Shown here: positions 26,742-37,078 of the stretch, one piece after another | How positions within the stretch are numbered: the first letter of the stretch is position 1 | How the letters are laid out: each line of letters begins with the position of its first letter | Assembly: GCA_963725415.1 (NCBI GenBank) | Contig: CAVRZY010000210.1 | Location: 1-64,000 of the forward strand | Length of the DNA stretch: 64,000 nucleotides | Origin: CAVRZY01 sp963725415 | Lineage (GTDB): Bacteria > Acidobacteriota > Terriglobia > Bryobacterales > Bryobacteraceae | Direction of reading: 5' to 3' | Position numbers and translations under genes: made by a program | Notes under the pieces: model-generated | What the model was told of the DNA's origin: nothing | Seen by the model: the letters and a program-made list of their open reading frames with translations, nothing else | Database searches by the model: none

Positions 26742-28203
26742 GGTGGTCGCCGTGGCGGCGAAAGGTGAAGCGGTGTCTCTTGCGCCGCAGGCGATCGACA
26801 AGATGCTGCGCTCGCGGGCGGTCATCGAGCGCCTGGAGGCGGGCGAGGCGCCGGTCTACGGGGTCAACACGGGGGTGGGGAAGCTGGCGGAAGTGCGAAT
26901 TCCCCGGTCCGATCTTGAGCAGCTCCAGCGCAACGTGGTCCGCTCGCATGCCTGTGGGGTGGGCCAGCCGCTCACCCGCCAGGAAGTCCGCGCCATGATG
27001 CTGATCCGCGCCAACGTGCTGGCCAAAGGCTTTTCCGGGATTCGCCCGGTGGTGGCGGAGCGCCTGTGCGAGTTGCTGAACCGCGGCGTGACCCCCATGG
27101 TCCCATCGCGGGGGAGCGTGGGAGCGAGCGGCGATCTGGCGCCGCTGGCGCATATTGCGCTGGTGCTGATCGGCGAGGGGGAAGCGGAACTGGAGGGTGC
27201 GCGTCTGCCGGGCAGGGAAGCGCTCGAGCGCGCCGGCCTGGAGCCATTGACCCTTCACTCGAAGGAAGGCGTCTCGCTGGTGAACGGCACACAGGGCATG
27301 CTCGGGATCGGCTGCCTGGAGCTGGCGGCGGCGAAGATCCTGGCCGACACGGCCGACATGGTGTGCGCCATGACCACCGATGCCCAGCGCGGCACGCCGC
27401 GTGCCTTCGACGAGCGCATCCAGCAGCTCCGGCCCCATCCCGGGCAGGCACACAGCGCCCGCAACCTGGTGCGGCTGCTGGAAGGAAGTGAGATCCGGGC
27501 CTCGCACCTGGGGTGCGGCCGTGTGCAGGATGCCTACTCGCTGCGCTGCGCGCCGCAAGTGCACGGCGCGGTCCGCGACACGCTGGCTGAGGCCCGCCGC
27601 GTCTTTTCCGTCGAGCTGAACTCCGCGACCGACAATCCGCTGGTGATCGGCGACGAAATCCTCTCGGGCGGGAATTTCCACGGGGAGCCGCTGGCGCTGA
27701 CGCTGGACTACATGGCCATCGCGCTCACGGCTCTGGCGAGCATTTCCGAGCGCCGCATCGACCGGCTGGTGAACCCCGCGCTCAACGAGGACCTGCCGCC
27801 CTTCCTGGCCGATCATCCGGGGCTGGAATCGGGCTTCATGATGGGGCAGGTTACGGCGGCTGCGCTGGTGGGGGAGAATCGCGTGCTGTGCCACCCCGCC
27901 TCGGCGGGCTCGATCACTACCAGCGGCAACAAAGAGGATTTCGTGAGCATGGGTATGACCGCGGCGCTGAAACTCAAGCAGGTGGTCGAGAACACCCGCA
28001 CGGTGCTGGCGATCGAGGCACTGACCGCAGCGCGGGCGCTGGACTTCCTGCGGCCGCTCAAGTCCAGCCAGCAGATCGAGAGGGTGCGCGAGCGGCTGCG
28101 GTCCGCTCATCCGGGCGCGCCCGGGGACCGGGCGCTGTCGGCGGAATTCGCTCAGGTGGCGGCCTGGATTGCGGAAGGGGTGTTGGGGGAGGTACTGCTT
28201 TGA
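26704..28203 (+). CDS. hutH: histidine ammonia-lyase
   Basis: The 499-residue protein has the MIO-forming triad Ala141-Ser142-Gly143 in VGASGDLAPLAH, the catalytic YGVNTG at 52-57 and the FLADHPGLESGFMMGQ region. Length and motifs match bacterial HutH, which deaminates histidine to urocanate as the first step of histidine breakdown. Phenylalanine and tyrosine ammonia-lyases are close relatives. Other hut genes are not nearby. The start lies within the duplicated block at 26644-26741. Confidence 0.9.
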   Translation: MAILDGETLTVEQVVAVAAKGEAVSLAPQAIDKMLRSRAVIERLEAGEAPVYGVNTGVGKLAEVRIPRSDLEQLQRNVVRSHACGVGQPLTRQEVRAMMLIRANVLAKGFSGIRPVVAERLCELLNRGVTPMVPSRGSVGASGDLAPLAHIALVLIGEGEAELEGARLPGREALERAGLEPLTLHSKEGVSLVNGTQGMLGIGCLELAAAKILADTADMVCAMTTDAQRGTPRAFDERIQQLRPHPGQAHSARNLVRLLEGSEIRASHLGCGRVQDAYSLRCAPQVHGAVRDTLAEARRVFSVELNSATDNPLVIGDEILSGGNFHGEPLALTLDYMAIALTALASISERRIDRLVNPALNEDLPPFLADHPGLESGFMMGQVTAAALVGENRVLCHPASAGSITTSGNKEDFVSMGMTAALKLKQVVENTRTVLAIEALTAARALDFLRPLKSSQQIERVRERLRSAHPGAPGDRALSAEFAQVAAWIAEGVLGEVLL

Positions 28204-28356
28204 GACGCGTGTCCCGCCGGCCTGCTCGGGCGCAACCGAAGGGCGTAGGTCAGTATCGCAGCGGACGCTCAGATGTTTCCAAGCGTGCCGAGGACATACT
28301 CCGCCGCGCCGCCAGGACCCGGCGATGGGCCTGATAGCCACTGCCCGTGGAGGCCC

Positions 28357-29145
28357 TTACGGCCGAGACGCGTACACCGCGTACCGCGTCACCGTTCGGT
28401 AGCCCAGGCGCTCGTAGAGGGATACGGCGGCCGGGGAGGACTGGAGGATGGTGCGGTCGATCCCGGATGAGCGGCGCGCTTGCTCGAGCGCATGCCGGAC
28501 CATCGCCTCGGCGTAGCCGTTCCTTTGATGAGCGGGAAGCGTGGCCACGGCGTAGACTCCGACGGTTCCGCCCGCGACCACCGTGACCGTGGTGCTGATC
28601 GGGTTGCCGTCCACATATCCCAGGTAGCCCGTGAAGTGGCTGCGCCACAGCCGTTCGGAGAGGTAGATTTGGCGTGAAATCGACAGCGGGATCCCGAAGC
28701 AAATCGACATGATGTAGCTGAAGGCCGACCGGGTGAGGTCATCCCCGACGCGACGGCACTCAAGCTGGGGCAGCCGGCGCGCGGGCGGCAGCACCCGCTC
28801 GGCCAGCATTCCGGGCAGCTCCACTACCAGGTGCAGCCCACGCTTCCAAAACAGGTTGTCCGCCTGCTTCCGGACGTGCGCGGTCAGCCAATCCTCGCAG
28901 ATCCAGAAGGACCAGGGCAGCGCGCGGGCGTGAAAGTGGACTGCGGCCATGGCGGCTCTTCGGTCCAGTTCATTGGCGTTGGCTACCGGCGCGGTCAGGA
29001 GCGCCGCGTTGAACATCGCAAACTCAACACCGGCGCAAACCAGCAGCACGCCGGGCATCTCGCGCGCTTCCCCGGACTCCTTGGCTTGGGCATAGGCGCG
29101 GAACGTGGCGCGCAGGTTATCCTCAAGGATCTCGAAGTCGGCCAT
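28357..29145 (-). CDS. GNAT-family N-acetyltransferase
   Basis: The 262-residue protein has a C-terminal GNAT domain with the acetyl-CoA-binding segment VGVYAVATLPAHQRNGYAEAMV and a terminal SLYERLGYRTVTRY. The N-terminal 120 residues form an extra domain of a type seen in several GNAT proteins with an unknown ligand. The start codon lies three bases after the stop of priA, so the two genes are in one operon. The substrate is unknown. Confidence 0.85.
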   Translation of the reverse strand: MADFEILEDNLRATFRAYAQAKESGEAREMPGVLLVCAGVEFAMFNAALLTAPVANANELDRRAAMAAVHFHARALPWSFWICEDWLTAHVRKQADNLFWKRGLHLVVELPGMLAERVLPPARRLPQLECRRVGDDLTRSAFSYIMSICFGIPLSISRQIYLSERLWRSHFTGYLGYVDGNPISTTVTVVAGGTVGVYAVATLPAHQRNGYAEAMVRHALEQARRSSGIDRTILQSSPAAVSLYERLGYRTVTRYAVYASRP

Positions 29146-29148
29146 CGC

Positions 29149-31592
29149 TCAGAGCAAAGTCAAGGGATCCACGTCGATGACCAGCGCGGTCGCCTTCCAG
29201 TTCTGGTCCAGGGCGAAACCCCGCGCCCGGTCGAGGGTTTCCTTGAGGGCCTTGCGGCTGACGGCCTTGATGAGCAACTGGTAGCGGTATTCGTTCTTCA
29301 GCCGGGGGACGGGCGCTTCAGACGGTCCCAGAATCTTGAGGTTTTGGGGCGGCGGGCTGAGCAGGTGTCCCAGCTCGCCGGCCATGCGCAGGGCCTCTTC
29401 CTGGTTCTGGCTGCGCACCAGGACGTTGGCCAGGGCGCTGAAGGGCGGATAGCGCATGAGGCGGCGGAACTCGAGTTCCTTCTGGTAGAACCCTTCGTAG
29501 TTCTGCGCGGAGGCGAAGCGGACGGCGTAGTGATCGGGGTTGATGGTCTGGATCAAGACGATGCCCGGAAGATCGCCGCGCCCGGCCCGCCCGGCTACCT
29601 GGGTCAGCAACTGGAAAGTGCGTTCGGCGGCTCGGAAATCCGGCACCCCCAGACCCACGTCGGCGGAAACCACGCCTACCAGGGTCACGTTCGGGATATC
29701 GTGCCCCTTGGCGATCATTTGCGTCCCGACCAGGATGTCGAAAGCGCCTTCGCGGAAGCCGGCCAGGATCGTTTCGTAGTGCCGCTTGGTGGTGATGGTG
29801 TCGCGGTCCATGCGCGCGACCCGCGCTTTAGGGAAATCGCGGTGAAGCTCCTCTTCGACCCGCTCGGAACCGATGCCCAGGAAGTAGATGTGCTCGCTGT
29901 GGCACTTGGGGCAATGCGTGGGGACTTTCTCGGCGTGGTTGCAGTAATGGCAGAGCAGGCGGCGTTCGCGCCGGTGGAAGGTGAGAGTGACCGCGCAGTT
30001 CACGCACTGGACGCGCTCGCCGCAGGAACGGCAGGCGACGAAACTGGAGAAGCCGCGGCGGTTCAGCAGCAGCATGGTCTGCTCGCCACTCTCCAGGCGC
30101 GTGCCGATCTCCTCCAGCAAGCGCCGGGAAAAGATGGCCTGCTTCCGGGTTTCCAGGAACTCGGTGCGCATGTCGATCAACTCGACCGCAGGCAGGGGCC
30201 GCTGCTCGATGCGCTCCGGGAGCACCAGCAGCGTGTACTTGCCGCGTTCGGCGTTGTAGCAGGTCTCCAGGCTGGGAGTGGCCGAACCCAGCAGCACACA
30301 GGCGCTGGCGGCCTGGGCCCGGACGATGGCCACGTCGCGCCCGTTGTAGCGCGGGTTTTCCTCCTGCTTGTAACTGGAGTCGTGCTCCTCGTCTACCACA
30401 ATCAGACCGAGGTTCTGAACCGGGGCAAAGACGCCCGAGCGGGTTCCCACCACCACCCCGGCCGCGCCGCACCGGATGCGCCGCCACTGCCCGGCTCTCT
30501 CGGTGTCCGAGAAGGCGGAGTGCAGGATGGCCACGCGGTCCCCGAAGCGGTGGTAGAACTGGCCCGCCACCGCGGGCGTCAGCGCGATCTCCGGTACCAG
30601 CAGCAGCGCGCCGCGGCCCAAAGCCAGAGTGGTTTCGATGGCGTACAGGTAGATCTCGGTCTTCCCGGAGCCGGTGACCCCTTGCAACAAGAAGGCCTGA
30701 AATTGTTTCGCCTGGATGGCCGCCCGGATCTTTTCGAAGGCCTGCTGCTGGTGCGGATTCAGGACATGCGGCGGCCGGGCGTGCTGCGTCGAGATGGGCG
30801 AAAACTCCATTCGCAGGGTGAGAACATTCTTGCGGCCCAGCGCGCGGGCGGCCTGCCCGGCATTGCGGACCACGGCTTCGACCTCTTTCAGATTGTGCGA
30901 GCCGGGATGCAGCTCGAGGTAGGCCAGCAGCTCGCGTTCGGCTTTGCTGTATTTCGCCTCGGGAGGCCGTTCGGGCAACTCGATACGCAGCCTCGCGGAG
31001 GGCGCCCGAAACGGATCGCGCTCCACCTGGATGTCCTCGGCCCGAAGAAACCCCTTGCCTCGAGCGAGCGAATCAACGAGGCGGCCTGGGGAATTTTGCC
31101 GGCCAGGGAGGCGGCTGAAAGAGGCCGCCACTCCAGCAGCCGCAGAAGCTGGATGGAGGGTTCTTCGGCGGGCGCCTCGAAGGCCAACTGGCGCAGAGCG
31201 TCCCGGCCCGAGTCGGTCAGCGCGTAGACCCTGCCGCGCCGGATCTCGCCGGACAGCGGCACCATGACCCGCAGCACCTCTCCCAGCGGCGCGCAATAGT
31301 ATCCGGCCATCCAGCGGCCCAGCGCCAGCATCTCCTGGTCGAGAACCGGCTCGGCATCCACCAGGCGGAAGGCCTCCCGGACTGCTCCCTCCGGAGGCAG
31401 GTCACGGCGCCCCAGCACGATGCCGGTCAGCTTGCGGGTCCCGAACGGCACCAGCAGCCGGCAGCCGGGCTGGACACGGTGGCGCAGCGTCTCCGGAAGG
31501 AGGTAGGTGAACGGCCGGTCCAGGGGCACCGGAAGGCTGACATCGCAGTACGCGCTGGAATTCTCGGCCACCTTCGTAACTTTAGTCGTCAC
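29149..31592 (-). CDS. priA: primosomal replication helicase PriA, frameshifted
   Basis: The N-terminal 170 residues (31592 to about 31060) give the DNA-binding part (PVPLDRPFTYLLPE). The helicase part runs from about 31060 to 29149, with Walker A GVTGSGKTEIY, DEEHDSSYK, the zinc-binding cysteines (CRSCGERVQCVNC and HCPKC) and the final helicase motif QVAGRAGRG. A one-base slip near 31050-31060, in a GGGG/CCCC run, separates them. PriA restarts stalled replication forks. Both parts are well preserved, so a sequence error is likely. Start ATG 31592. Confidence 0.88.
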
Positions 31593-31622
31593 GCCGTGTT
31601 TCTACTCTCCAGGAGAATTGTA

Positions 31623-32030
31623 ATGAGGAGATATGTCCTTTCTATCCTAGCGTTGTGCTGCGCCTTTGCGCTGGTGGCCACAGCCGCCGCCATCGACGGC
31701 AAGTGGGTGGCGACGATGAAGATGCCGGCCCCGAAGAAGCAGGGCGGGGGCCCGACGGACGTGCAAATCACGTTCGACCTGAAGAGTGACGGCGCCAAAC
31801 TCACTGGGACCGTCAGCGGAGGGCCGGGCCGGCGTGCGCCCACCATGACCATCGAAAACGGGAAGATCAGCGGCGATAAGTTCTCGTTCACCACGGTGCA
31901 GAAGACGCGCCAGGGTCAGGAGCGCAGGTTCTCGTGGGAGGGAACCGTTCAGGGCGATGAGCTGACGGGCACCCGCTCTCCGGAACGCGGCCGCCGCGGC
32001 GCCCAGTTCACAGCCAAACGGCAATCCTAG
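31623..32030 (+). CDS. hypothetical secreted protein
   Basis: The ATG at 31623 follows CCAGGAGAATTGTA. The 135-residue product has a signal peptide (residues 1-22, ending AAA) and a beta-rich mature part with IDGKWVATMKMP, LTGTVSG and FSWEGTVQGDELTGT. This resembles short lipocalin-like secreted proteins common in Acidobacteriota. No function can be given. The frame diverges from priA. Confidence 0.7.
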   Translation: MRRYVLSILALCCAFALVATAAAIDGKWVATMKMPAPKKQGGGPTDVQITFDLKSDGAKLTGTVSGGPGRRAPTMTIENGKISGDKFSFTTVQKTRQGQERRFSWEGTVQGDELTGTRSPERGRRGAQFTAKRQS

Positions 32031-32324
32031 CGGGAGTTGACAAGATATTGGCGTAAACCCGAGCAAGCGTCTGCTGTTGAGTGAGTTGGCGGGAGCACGG
32101 TGGGGAATCGCCGCTGGCCTTGGCGGCGCGGGTAAACGATCAGCGTCTCTCGGATACCGGCCAGTTCTTCCAGGATGCGGTTGATGCTGAGTTCTTCTTG
32201 CCTGCTGGCCAGTTCGCGTTGCAGCAGAGAACTGAGCAATATAGCAGGTGTGGCCGTGGATCGGCTTGAGGTTGAGGCTCGGCATACTGTAGGTCATACC
32301 GGAGCACTGCTGCAGGAGGGGCAC
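32027..32324 (-). pseudogene. transposase C-terminal fragment
   Basis: The minus strand has SLNLKPIHGHTCYIAQ in one frame, then LQRELASRQEELSINRILEELAGIRETLIVYP in the next. This is the tail pattern of an IS1634/IS4-like DDE transposase. The catalytic core is absent and the frames are broken. Confidence 0.5.
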
Positions 32325-32468
32325 CCGAGCCGCCTGGGCTAGAGTTTTGCGCTTTTTGGGGTTCGGCTGGTGGGGTCCGCTGCCGGCTTCCTGCGTTGGA
32401 ACATTTCTTGTAGGAAATGGCGGTCTGCTATTGACACGCGGCTTGAGATCTGATGTCTGTCACTGTGT

Positions 32469-32810
32469 ATGAGGACAGACAAGATTCACCGACTCTTGGA
32501 ATCCCGAAAACGACTGGCTGCGCAAATGCCGGATCCGGCCACCGTCCTGGTGGGCTCTCTGCTGAGTCGCATGATCCACTGCTATAAACCTGGTTGCCGC
32601 TACTGCCAGAAGAGCCAAGGCCGAGGGCACGGCCCGGTCTGGATTCTCTCGGTCAGCTTGGGCAACCGGCGTGTGCGGCAGATCACCATCCCCGCGGAAC
32701 TGAACAAGGAGGTGGAAGAGGGCCTGCGCCGCTATGCGCAGATTCAAAAGCTGCTGAAGCAGATCGCGGGCGTGAACCAGGCTCTGCTGGAGGAACGTAA
32801 GAAGCGCTGA
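32469..32810 (+). CDS. DUF6788-like protein (transposon-associated)
   Basis: The 113-residue product has HCYKPGCRYCQKSQGRGHGPVW with two cysteine pairs (CYKPGC, YC) and a charged helical end (KLLKQIAGVNQALLEERKK). Such small proteins are found next to transposase genes in many Acidobacteriota and Planctomycetota. The broken transposase at 32850 follows directly, so it may be part of the same element. The function is unknown. Confidence 0.65.
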   Translation: MRTDKIHRLLESRKRLAAQMPDPATVLVGSLLSRMIHCYKPGCRYCQKSQGRGHGPVWILSVSLGNRRVRQITIPAELNKEVEEGLRRYAQIQKLLKQIAGVNQALLEERKKR

Positions 32811-32849
32811 GGCCCTGGCCCTTTTTTTGAGCCACGTGTCTTTCATTAG

Positions 32850-33493
32850 TGAAAGTGACAGACGAGGTCCCTCCTGCCCCATCTCCTGGTCCGTTCCTTT
32901 GCTCCCCTGCGGTGGGCCTTCCCGCCCTGCTTTACCCGGCCCAGTTTCGGTTCCTTCTGGGTCTTGGCTGGTGCTTGGATCCTCGGTTCCGGGCGCCGCT
33001 CCCTGCCCCGCATCATTCAGTCCGCCCATCTGTCTCAGTTCAAGCACTACGGCTCCTTGCACCGCTTCTTTAGCCGGGTCCGCTGGAATCTGGACGACCT
33101 GGGCCACGGTGTTGTCCGCCTGCTGTTGCGGTTCTGTCCGGGGGGCCTGGTCGGCGCCGTGGATGACACTCTGGCCCGCAAGTCCGGACGCCGCATCTGA
33201 GGCGCCGGGATGCACCACGCCCCCCTGCGCTCCAGTCCCAAGCGCCCCTTCTTCGCTTTTGGCCACAACTGGGTGGTCTTCTCCCTGGATGTCTGGTTTC
33301 CGTTCGCCGCTGAGAAAGTCTGGGCGATCCCCGCGGCCACCGCCGCGACGATTGTCTCTTCTGCACTGACCTCACGCTCACTCCGCCACAGATCCTGGAG
33401 ACCTTTTCTCTGCGCTGGCCCTTGGAGGTCTGCGTTCGTGACGTCAAACCGTTCCTGGGCTTCGAAGACCTGCAGAAGGGCTTTTCAGATTGA
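32850..33493 (+). pseudogene. frameshifted DDE transposase
   Basis: Several frames together encode pieces of an IS701-like DDE transposase: HLSQFKHYGSLHRFFSRVRWNLDDL, GGLVGAVDDTLARKSGRRI (first catalytic Asp region), FAFGHNWVVFSLDV, and ILETFSLRWPLEVCVRDVKPFLGFED near the end (about 33375-33493, the catalytic Glu region). At least three frame changes or stops interrupt it. The 5' end meets the DUF6788-like gene. A hairpin CTTTCA/TGAAAG lies at about 32838-32854. Confidence 0.65.
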
Positions 33494-33868
33494 CTCGGCT
33501 CCAGGGCAGGGACAGGATCTCGCTCGTTTGATTCTGGTGCACTCGACGATGACGAGCTCGCAGGTGCGGCCGATGGGCTTTCTTACTGACGAGGAACAGA
33601 GTGCCGCCCGCAGGCGGTGAGGTCCGGCATGTCGTCTTGAAGCCGGGCGCGTTCCTGGTTCAAGGCATAGCCACCTATCCCGTGGCCGCTCAAGCATGGC
33701 TGGACCAGCGTTTGAACGGAACGGCGCCGGTCGGCCTGCCATGGCCCAGCCTTTTGGCTTTCATCTTCTATTGATCGGGCGCATGGTCTTAATTTGAATG
33801 TGGATTCTCACGAAAGTCACCAGGAAGGCAGACGGTTGCTCGTGTTGCTGGTCAAAATCGGGGGAGAT

Positions 33869-34531
33869 TCAGGCTCGGAGCCGCCGGCGCAGCACAAGCG
33901 CAAATAACCCCGCGCCGACAAGCATCCAAGATTGCGCCTCCGGAACAACTTGGATTTCGAAACTGTCGGGCAAACTCAGCCAAAAGCCCGGGGCCTGCGT
34001 GCCAAAATTCATGTATACCCGAAGGTTGTAAGTCAAATTTTCGTGAGGCGGATCAAAGGGGCTGGGAGGGCCCCCCATGAGAATTGGATCGCTGTCCACA
34101 TCGAAGAGGCTCGGCAGCGTCATCAGTCCGGACGGGTTATCAACAGGAATCGGCATAGAGGCTGTGACGGAGACGTAGTAGGTGGCGGTAACCGGCGTCG
34201 CGTAATGAGCGCCGCTGAGATGCAGGACGAGCGGGTTCCCAGGCAACCAACCGAACGAGGCATCGGCTCCCTGCACCTCGAAAACGAAGCCAACGTTGCA
34301 GGTTTGGAGGCATAGAAAGACGGTGTTGGTAAGGCCTGGGGCACCCGAGGGAAGGAAGACGCTGCCAGTGGAGACGACCCACAGATCTCCGTCGCTAGCC
34401 GGTGGCAACCACTGGTCCGGGCCTGTACTATTGTTCAAGGTGGTTCCAGCGGCGGTGACCAAAAAAATGGGTCCTCCTGCCAAAGGCGCGCTGATCACGC
34501 ACAGGAGCAGCAGAGCGAGAATAATCTTCAT
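33869..34531 (-). CDS. PEP-CTERM-type exosortase substrate
   Basis: The 220-residue protein has a signal peptide (residues 1-19, ending PLAG) and a beta-rich body. The C-terminal sorting motif VPEAQSWMLVGAGLFALVLRRRLR consists of a PEP-like triplet, a hydrophobic helix and a basic tail, as recognised by exosortase and cleaved before anchoring. The protein would be exported to the cell surface or matrix. A CAAX-protease-like gene of a type associated with exosortase lies at 53977-54660. Confidence 0.78.
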   Translation of the reverse strand: MKIILALLLLCVISAPLAGGPIFLVTAAGTTLNNSTGPDQWLPPASDGDLWVVSTGSVFLPSGAPGLTNTVFLCLQTCNVGFVFEVQGADASFGWLPGNPLVLHLSGAHYATPVTATYYVSVTASMPIPVDNPSGLMTLPSLFDVDSDPILMGGPPSPFDPPHENLTYNLRVYMNFGTQAPGFWLSLPDSFEIQVVPEAQSWMLVGAGLFALVLRRRLRA

Positions 34532-34876
34532 CTCATATCTCCTTTCGCGGGTTCACTCCAGGATATAAGCGAGATTTCCGTCTTCGCCTCCCGGTTGCAG
34601 GGGAGCATGTCGCAATTTGGGCTCCCGGTCAATAGAACCGGAATTTCCATTTTGGACTCCCGGGTCCTGTTCAGTATACACCCAGCCGCCATCCTTTGAT
34701 CCTGCGAGTTGCATGTCTTTCCTCCGGGAGCCGGTCTTCGGCTCCACCAAGCGCCACTTTCGCTCTGCCGCAAGAAACCAAAACCCGCAAGCCCTGCCTT
34801 TCCAGTGCATTCCATGGACACCTCTCCGACCCTCACTGCCCGGTCGTTTGCATTTCGCTGCACCCACCGCCTCCGT

Positions 34877-35310
34877 CTACCCCGTCGCCACCGGCAAGGC
34901 GGCAATCCTTCGTACCATCGCCCCGAACAGCCGCCGCGTCAGATGGCTCTCCGCCAGCAGCAGCCAGTAGTACCGCGCATGCTTGATCAGCCTGCCGCCG
35001 GTCTTCACAAACCGTTGCTGCAAACTGGTCAGCGACCAGTTGTCGATCCTCTTCGGCAGCACCGGGCCCAAAGGGCACCCCCCGCCACAGGTTCCCCAGG
35101 TTGTAGGCCATCACGTCAGAGGGAGCCGCACTTCGTTGGAACGGAACCGATGGCAACTGAACCGGGTCATCTTGGCCGCCTGCTTGCCTTCCTTGATCCA
35201 TTGCTCCGCGGTCCCCGGCGTGTTGTAGAAGCGTACCACCGCTCGGCTGTCGGTCTCCAGGTTGGTCACGATGAACCCGACGCGGGAAACAGTTCCCCGG
35301 TGTGGAACTG
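34877..35310 (-). pseudogene. IS1380-type transposase, C-terminal fragment
   Basis: Two frames on the minus strand give the last 140 or so residues of an IS1380-family transposase. The segment GFIVTNLETDSRAVVRFYN, then EQWIKEGKQAAKMTRFSCHRF, reads into YNLGNLWRG after one slip near 35100, and finally PKRIDNWSLTSLQQRFVKTGGRLI. The rest of the transposase is absent. It abuts the truncated ligA, so the insertion probably removed the 5' end of ligA. Confidence 0.75.
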
Positions 35311-35319
35311 CACCTTCGG

Positions 35320-36655
35320 CACCACGCGTCGCGCCTATTTCTTTCTGGTGAACGGCGCGCCGTTTTACGACAGCCACTGGGAGTGCCTGGAGGCGCTCGC
35401 CCGGCTGGGCTTCAAGGTGAACCCTCACCGAGCCGCGTGTGCCGACGTCGAGGAGCTGGTCGCCTTCTGCCAAGCCTGGGAAGCCCGGCGCGACGACCTG
35501 TCCTACGAAATCGACGGCGTGGTCGCCAAAGTGGACTCCGCCGCTCAGCAGCGCGCGCTGGGCTGGACGGCCAAGGCGCCCCGCTGGGCCATTGCCTTCA
35601 AGTACGCCCCGCGCCAGGAGCGAACGGTGGTTGAGAACATCGGCGTGCAAGTCGGCCGCACCGGCACGCTCACCCCGGTGGCGCACCTGAAGCCTGTCGA
35701 GGTAGGCGGCGTCACGGTCTCGCGCGCCACGCTGCATAACGAGGACGAAATCCGGCGGCTGGGCCTCGAAATCGGCGACGAAGTCCTCATCGAGCGCAGC
35801 GGGGACGTTATCCCCAAGGTGGTCCGCGTGGTCGCGCCGGGCAAGGAGCGGCGGCCCTTCGAGATGCCCAAGGAGTGCCCGGTGTGCGGCGGCGCGGTGG
35901 TGCGCGAGGAAGGCGAGGTGGCCAGCCGCTGCATTAACACCAACTGCCCGGCGCGCCTGAAGGAGTCCATCCTGCATTTCGCCGCGCGCGGCATTATGGA
36001 CATCGACGGCATGGGCGACGCGCTGGTGGACCAGTTGGTCGATCAAGGCCTGGTCGCCAGCGTGGCCGACATCTACAAGCTCACCCTGGAGCAGTTGGTG
36101 GACCTGGAGCGCATGGGGAAGAAGTCTGCCGAGAAGCTTTTGCGCAACATCGAGGCTTCCAGGCGGCAACCGCTGCCCAGGGTCCTGTCCGCGCTGGGAA
36201 TCCGCTTCGTGGGTGAGCGCACGGCCGTGCTTCTGGCGGAGGCCTTCGGGAGCCTGGATAAGATCGCAGCCGCCGATCTGGAAACTCTCCAGCACGCCCA
36301 GGAGGTCGGCCCCAAGGTGGCCGAAAGCATCTACCAGTTTTTCCGCGAGCCGCGCAACCAGGAGTTGATCGCGCGGTTGCGCGAGGCCGGGCTTCAGTTC
36401 GAATACCAGATCACGCGCAAAAAAGGCGGGGCGCTGGAGGGCCGCACCTTTGTGCTCACCGGCACGCTGCCGCACCTGAGCCGCGAGGAGGCCGAGGCCC
36501 GCATCGAAGCGGCCGGCGGCAAAGTGACCGGCTCGGTGAGCAAACAGACCAGCTACGTCGTGGCCGGCGAGGCCGCCGGCTCCAAACTGGACAAAGCCCA
36601 GGGCCTCGGCATCCCGGTCATCGGCGAGCAGGAGCTGATCGAGATGCTCGGCTGA
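35320..36655 (+). pseudogene. ligA: NAD-dependent DNA ligase, 5' truncated
   Basis: From about 35320 to 36655 the frame encodes the C-terminal 440 residues of LigA. It has the end of the adenylation domain (SYEIDGVVAKVDS), the OB-fold (QVGRTGTLTPVA, VLIERSGDVIPKVVRV), the four-cysteine zinc finger (CPVCGG and NCPARL), the HhH region (ALGIRFVGERTA) and the BRCT domain (ALEGRTFVLTGTLP). The N-terminal Ia domain and the active-site KxDG lysine are missing. An IS1380 transposase fragment lies immediately upstream. As LigA is normally essential, an intact copy should exist elsewhere. Confidence 0.88.
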
Positions 36656-36667
36656 ACAGAAAGTAAA

Positions 36668-37078
36668 TCAGACAAACAGTACAACGGAGACGTGAAAAAA
36701 CTCCGCTAGCCTCCTGGCCTGCGTCTTGCTGATGGCGCGCTTGCCATTCAGAACTTCTGAGGCCACCCCTTTCGAGCCAAACAGATGCCAGACATCCTTA
36801 TGCGTGAGGCCCCGAGCTTCCATCAAGTGGCGCAGCATGTCATGCGGGCTAGCCGGGTCTAGAGGATAGTGCTTGTCCTCGAACTGCTGAATGAGCACAG
36901 TGAGCAACTCGGCCAGTTCCTCTTCTTCGGGAGAAAGATCCTCCCGCTCGTCCAGCTTGAGCAGCTCGGCTATCAAGCGCTCATTCTCTTCTTCAGTGCG
37001 GATCACGCGTGGGAGGGTCCGCTTGAGAAGTCGCGCGTAGCGCTCCTCGTCGATCAAGGGAGGTAGAGTGGTGGTCAC
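36668..37078 (-). CDS. higA: HigA-type antitoxin
   Basis: The 136-residue protein has an N-terminal acidic helical region and a C-terminal helix-turn-helix, MEARGLTHKDVWHLFGSKGVASEVLNGKRAISK, of the HigA/XRE type. The start codon overlaps the end of the toxin gene by four bases, so the pair is co-translated (toxin first). It neutralises HigB and represses its own promoter. The pair converges with truncated ligA, 13 bases apart. Confidence 0.88.
   Translation of the reverse strand: MTTTLPPLIDEERYARLLKRTLPRVIRTEEENERLIAELLKLDEREDLSPEEEELAELLTVLIQQFEDKHYPLDPASPHDMLRHLMEARGLTHKDVWHLFGSKGVASEVLNGKRAISKTQARRLAEFFHVSVVLFV

Noticed and set aside
26572..28341. A 589-residue open frame on the minus strand
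   Set aside because: It is antisense to hutH, which has the complete MIO motif.
28204..28356. Possible gene in the hutH-GNAT gap
   Set aside because: No frame with a start, ribosome binding site and protein-like composition was found in these 153 bases.
28831..31227. A 798-residue open frame on the plus strand
   Set aside because: It is the complement of priA and the GNAT gene, whose protein motifs are clear.
33621..33868. Continuation of the broken transposase
   Set aside because: A few codons could belong to it, but no conserved motif is visible beyond 33493.
34532..34876. Possible gene or IS end between the PEP-CTERM gene and the IS1380 fragment
   Set aside because: Open frames here have no protein-like pattern, and I could not find a partner for an IS end. 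I see nothing certain in this stretch.
34709..35319. N-terminal extension of the ligase frame
   Set aside because: This part is antisense to the IS1380 transposase fragment and does not resemble the LigA N-terminal domains.
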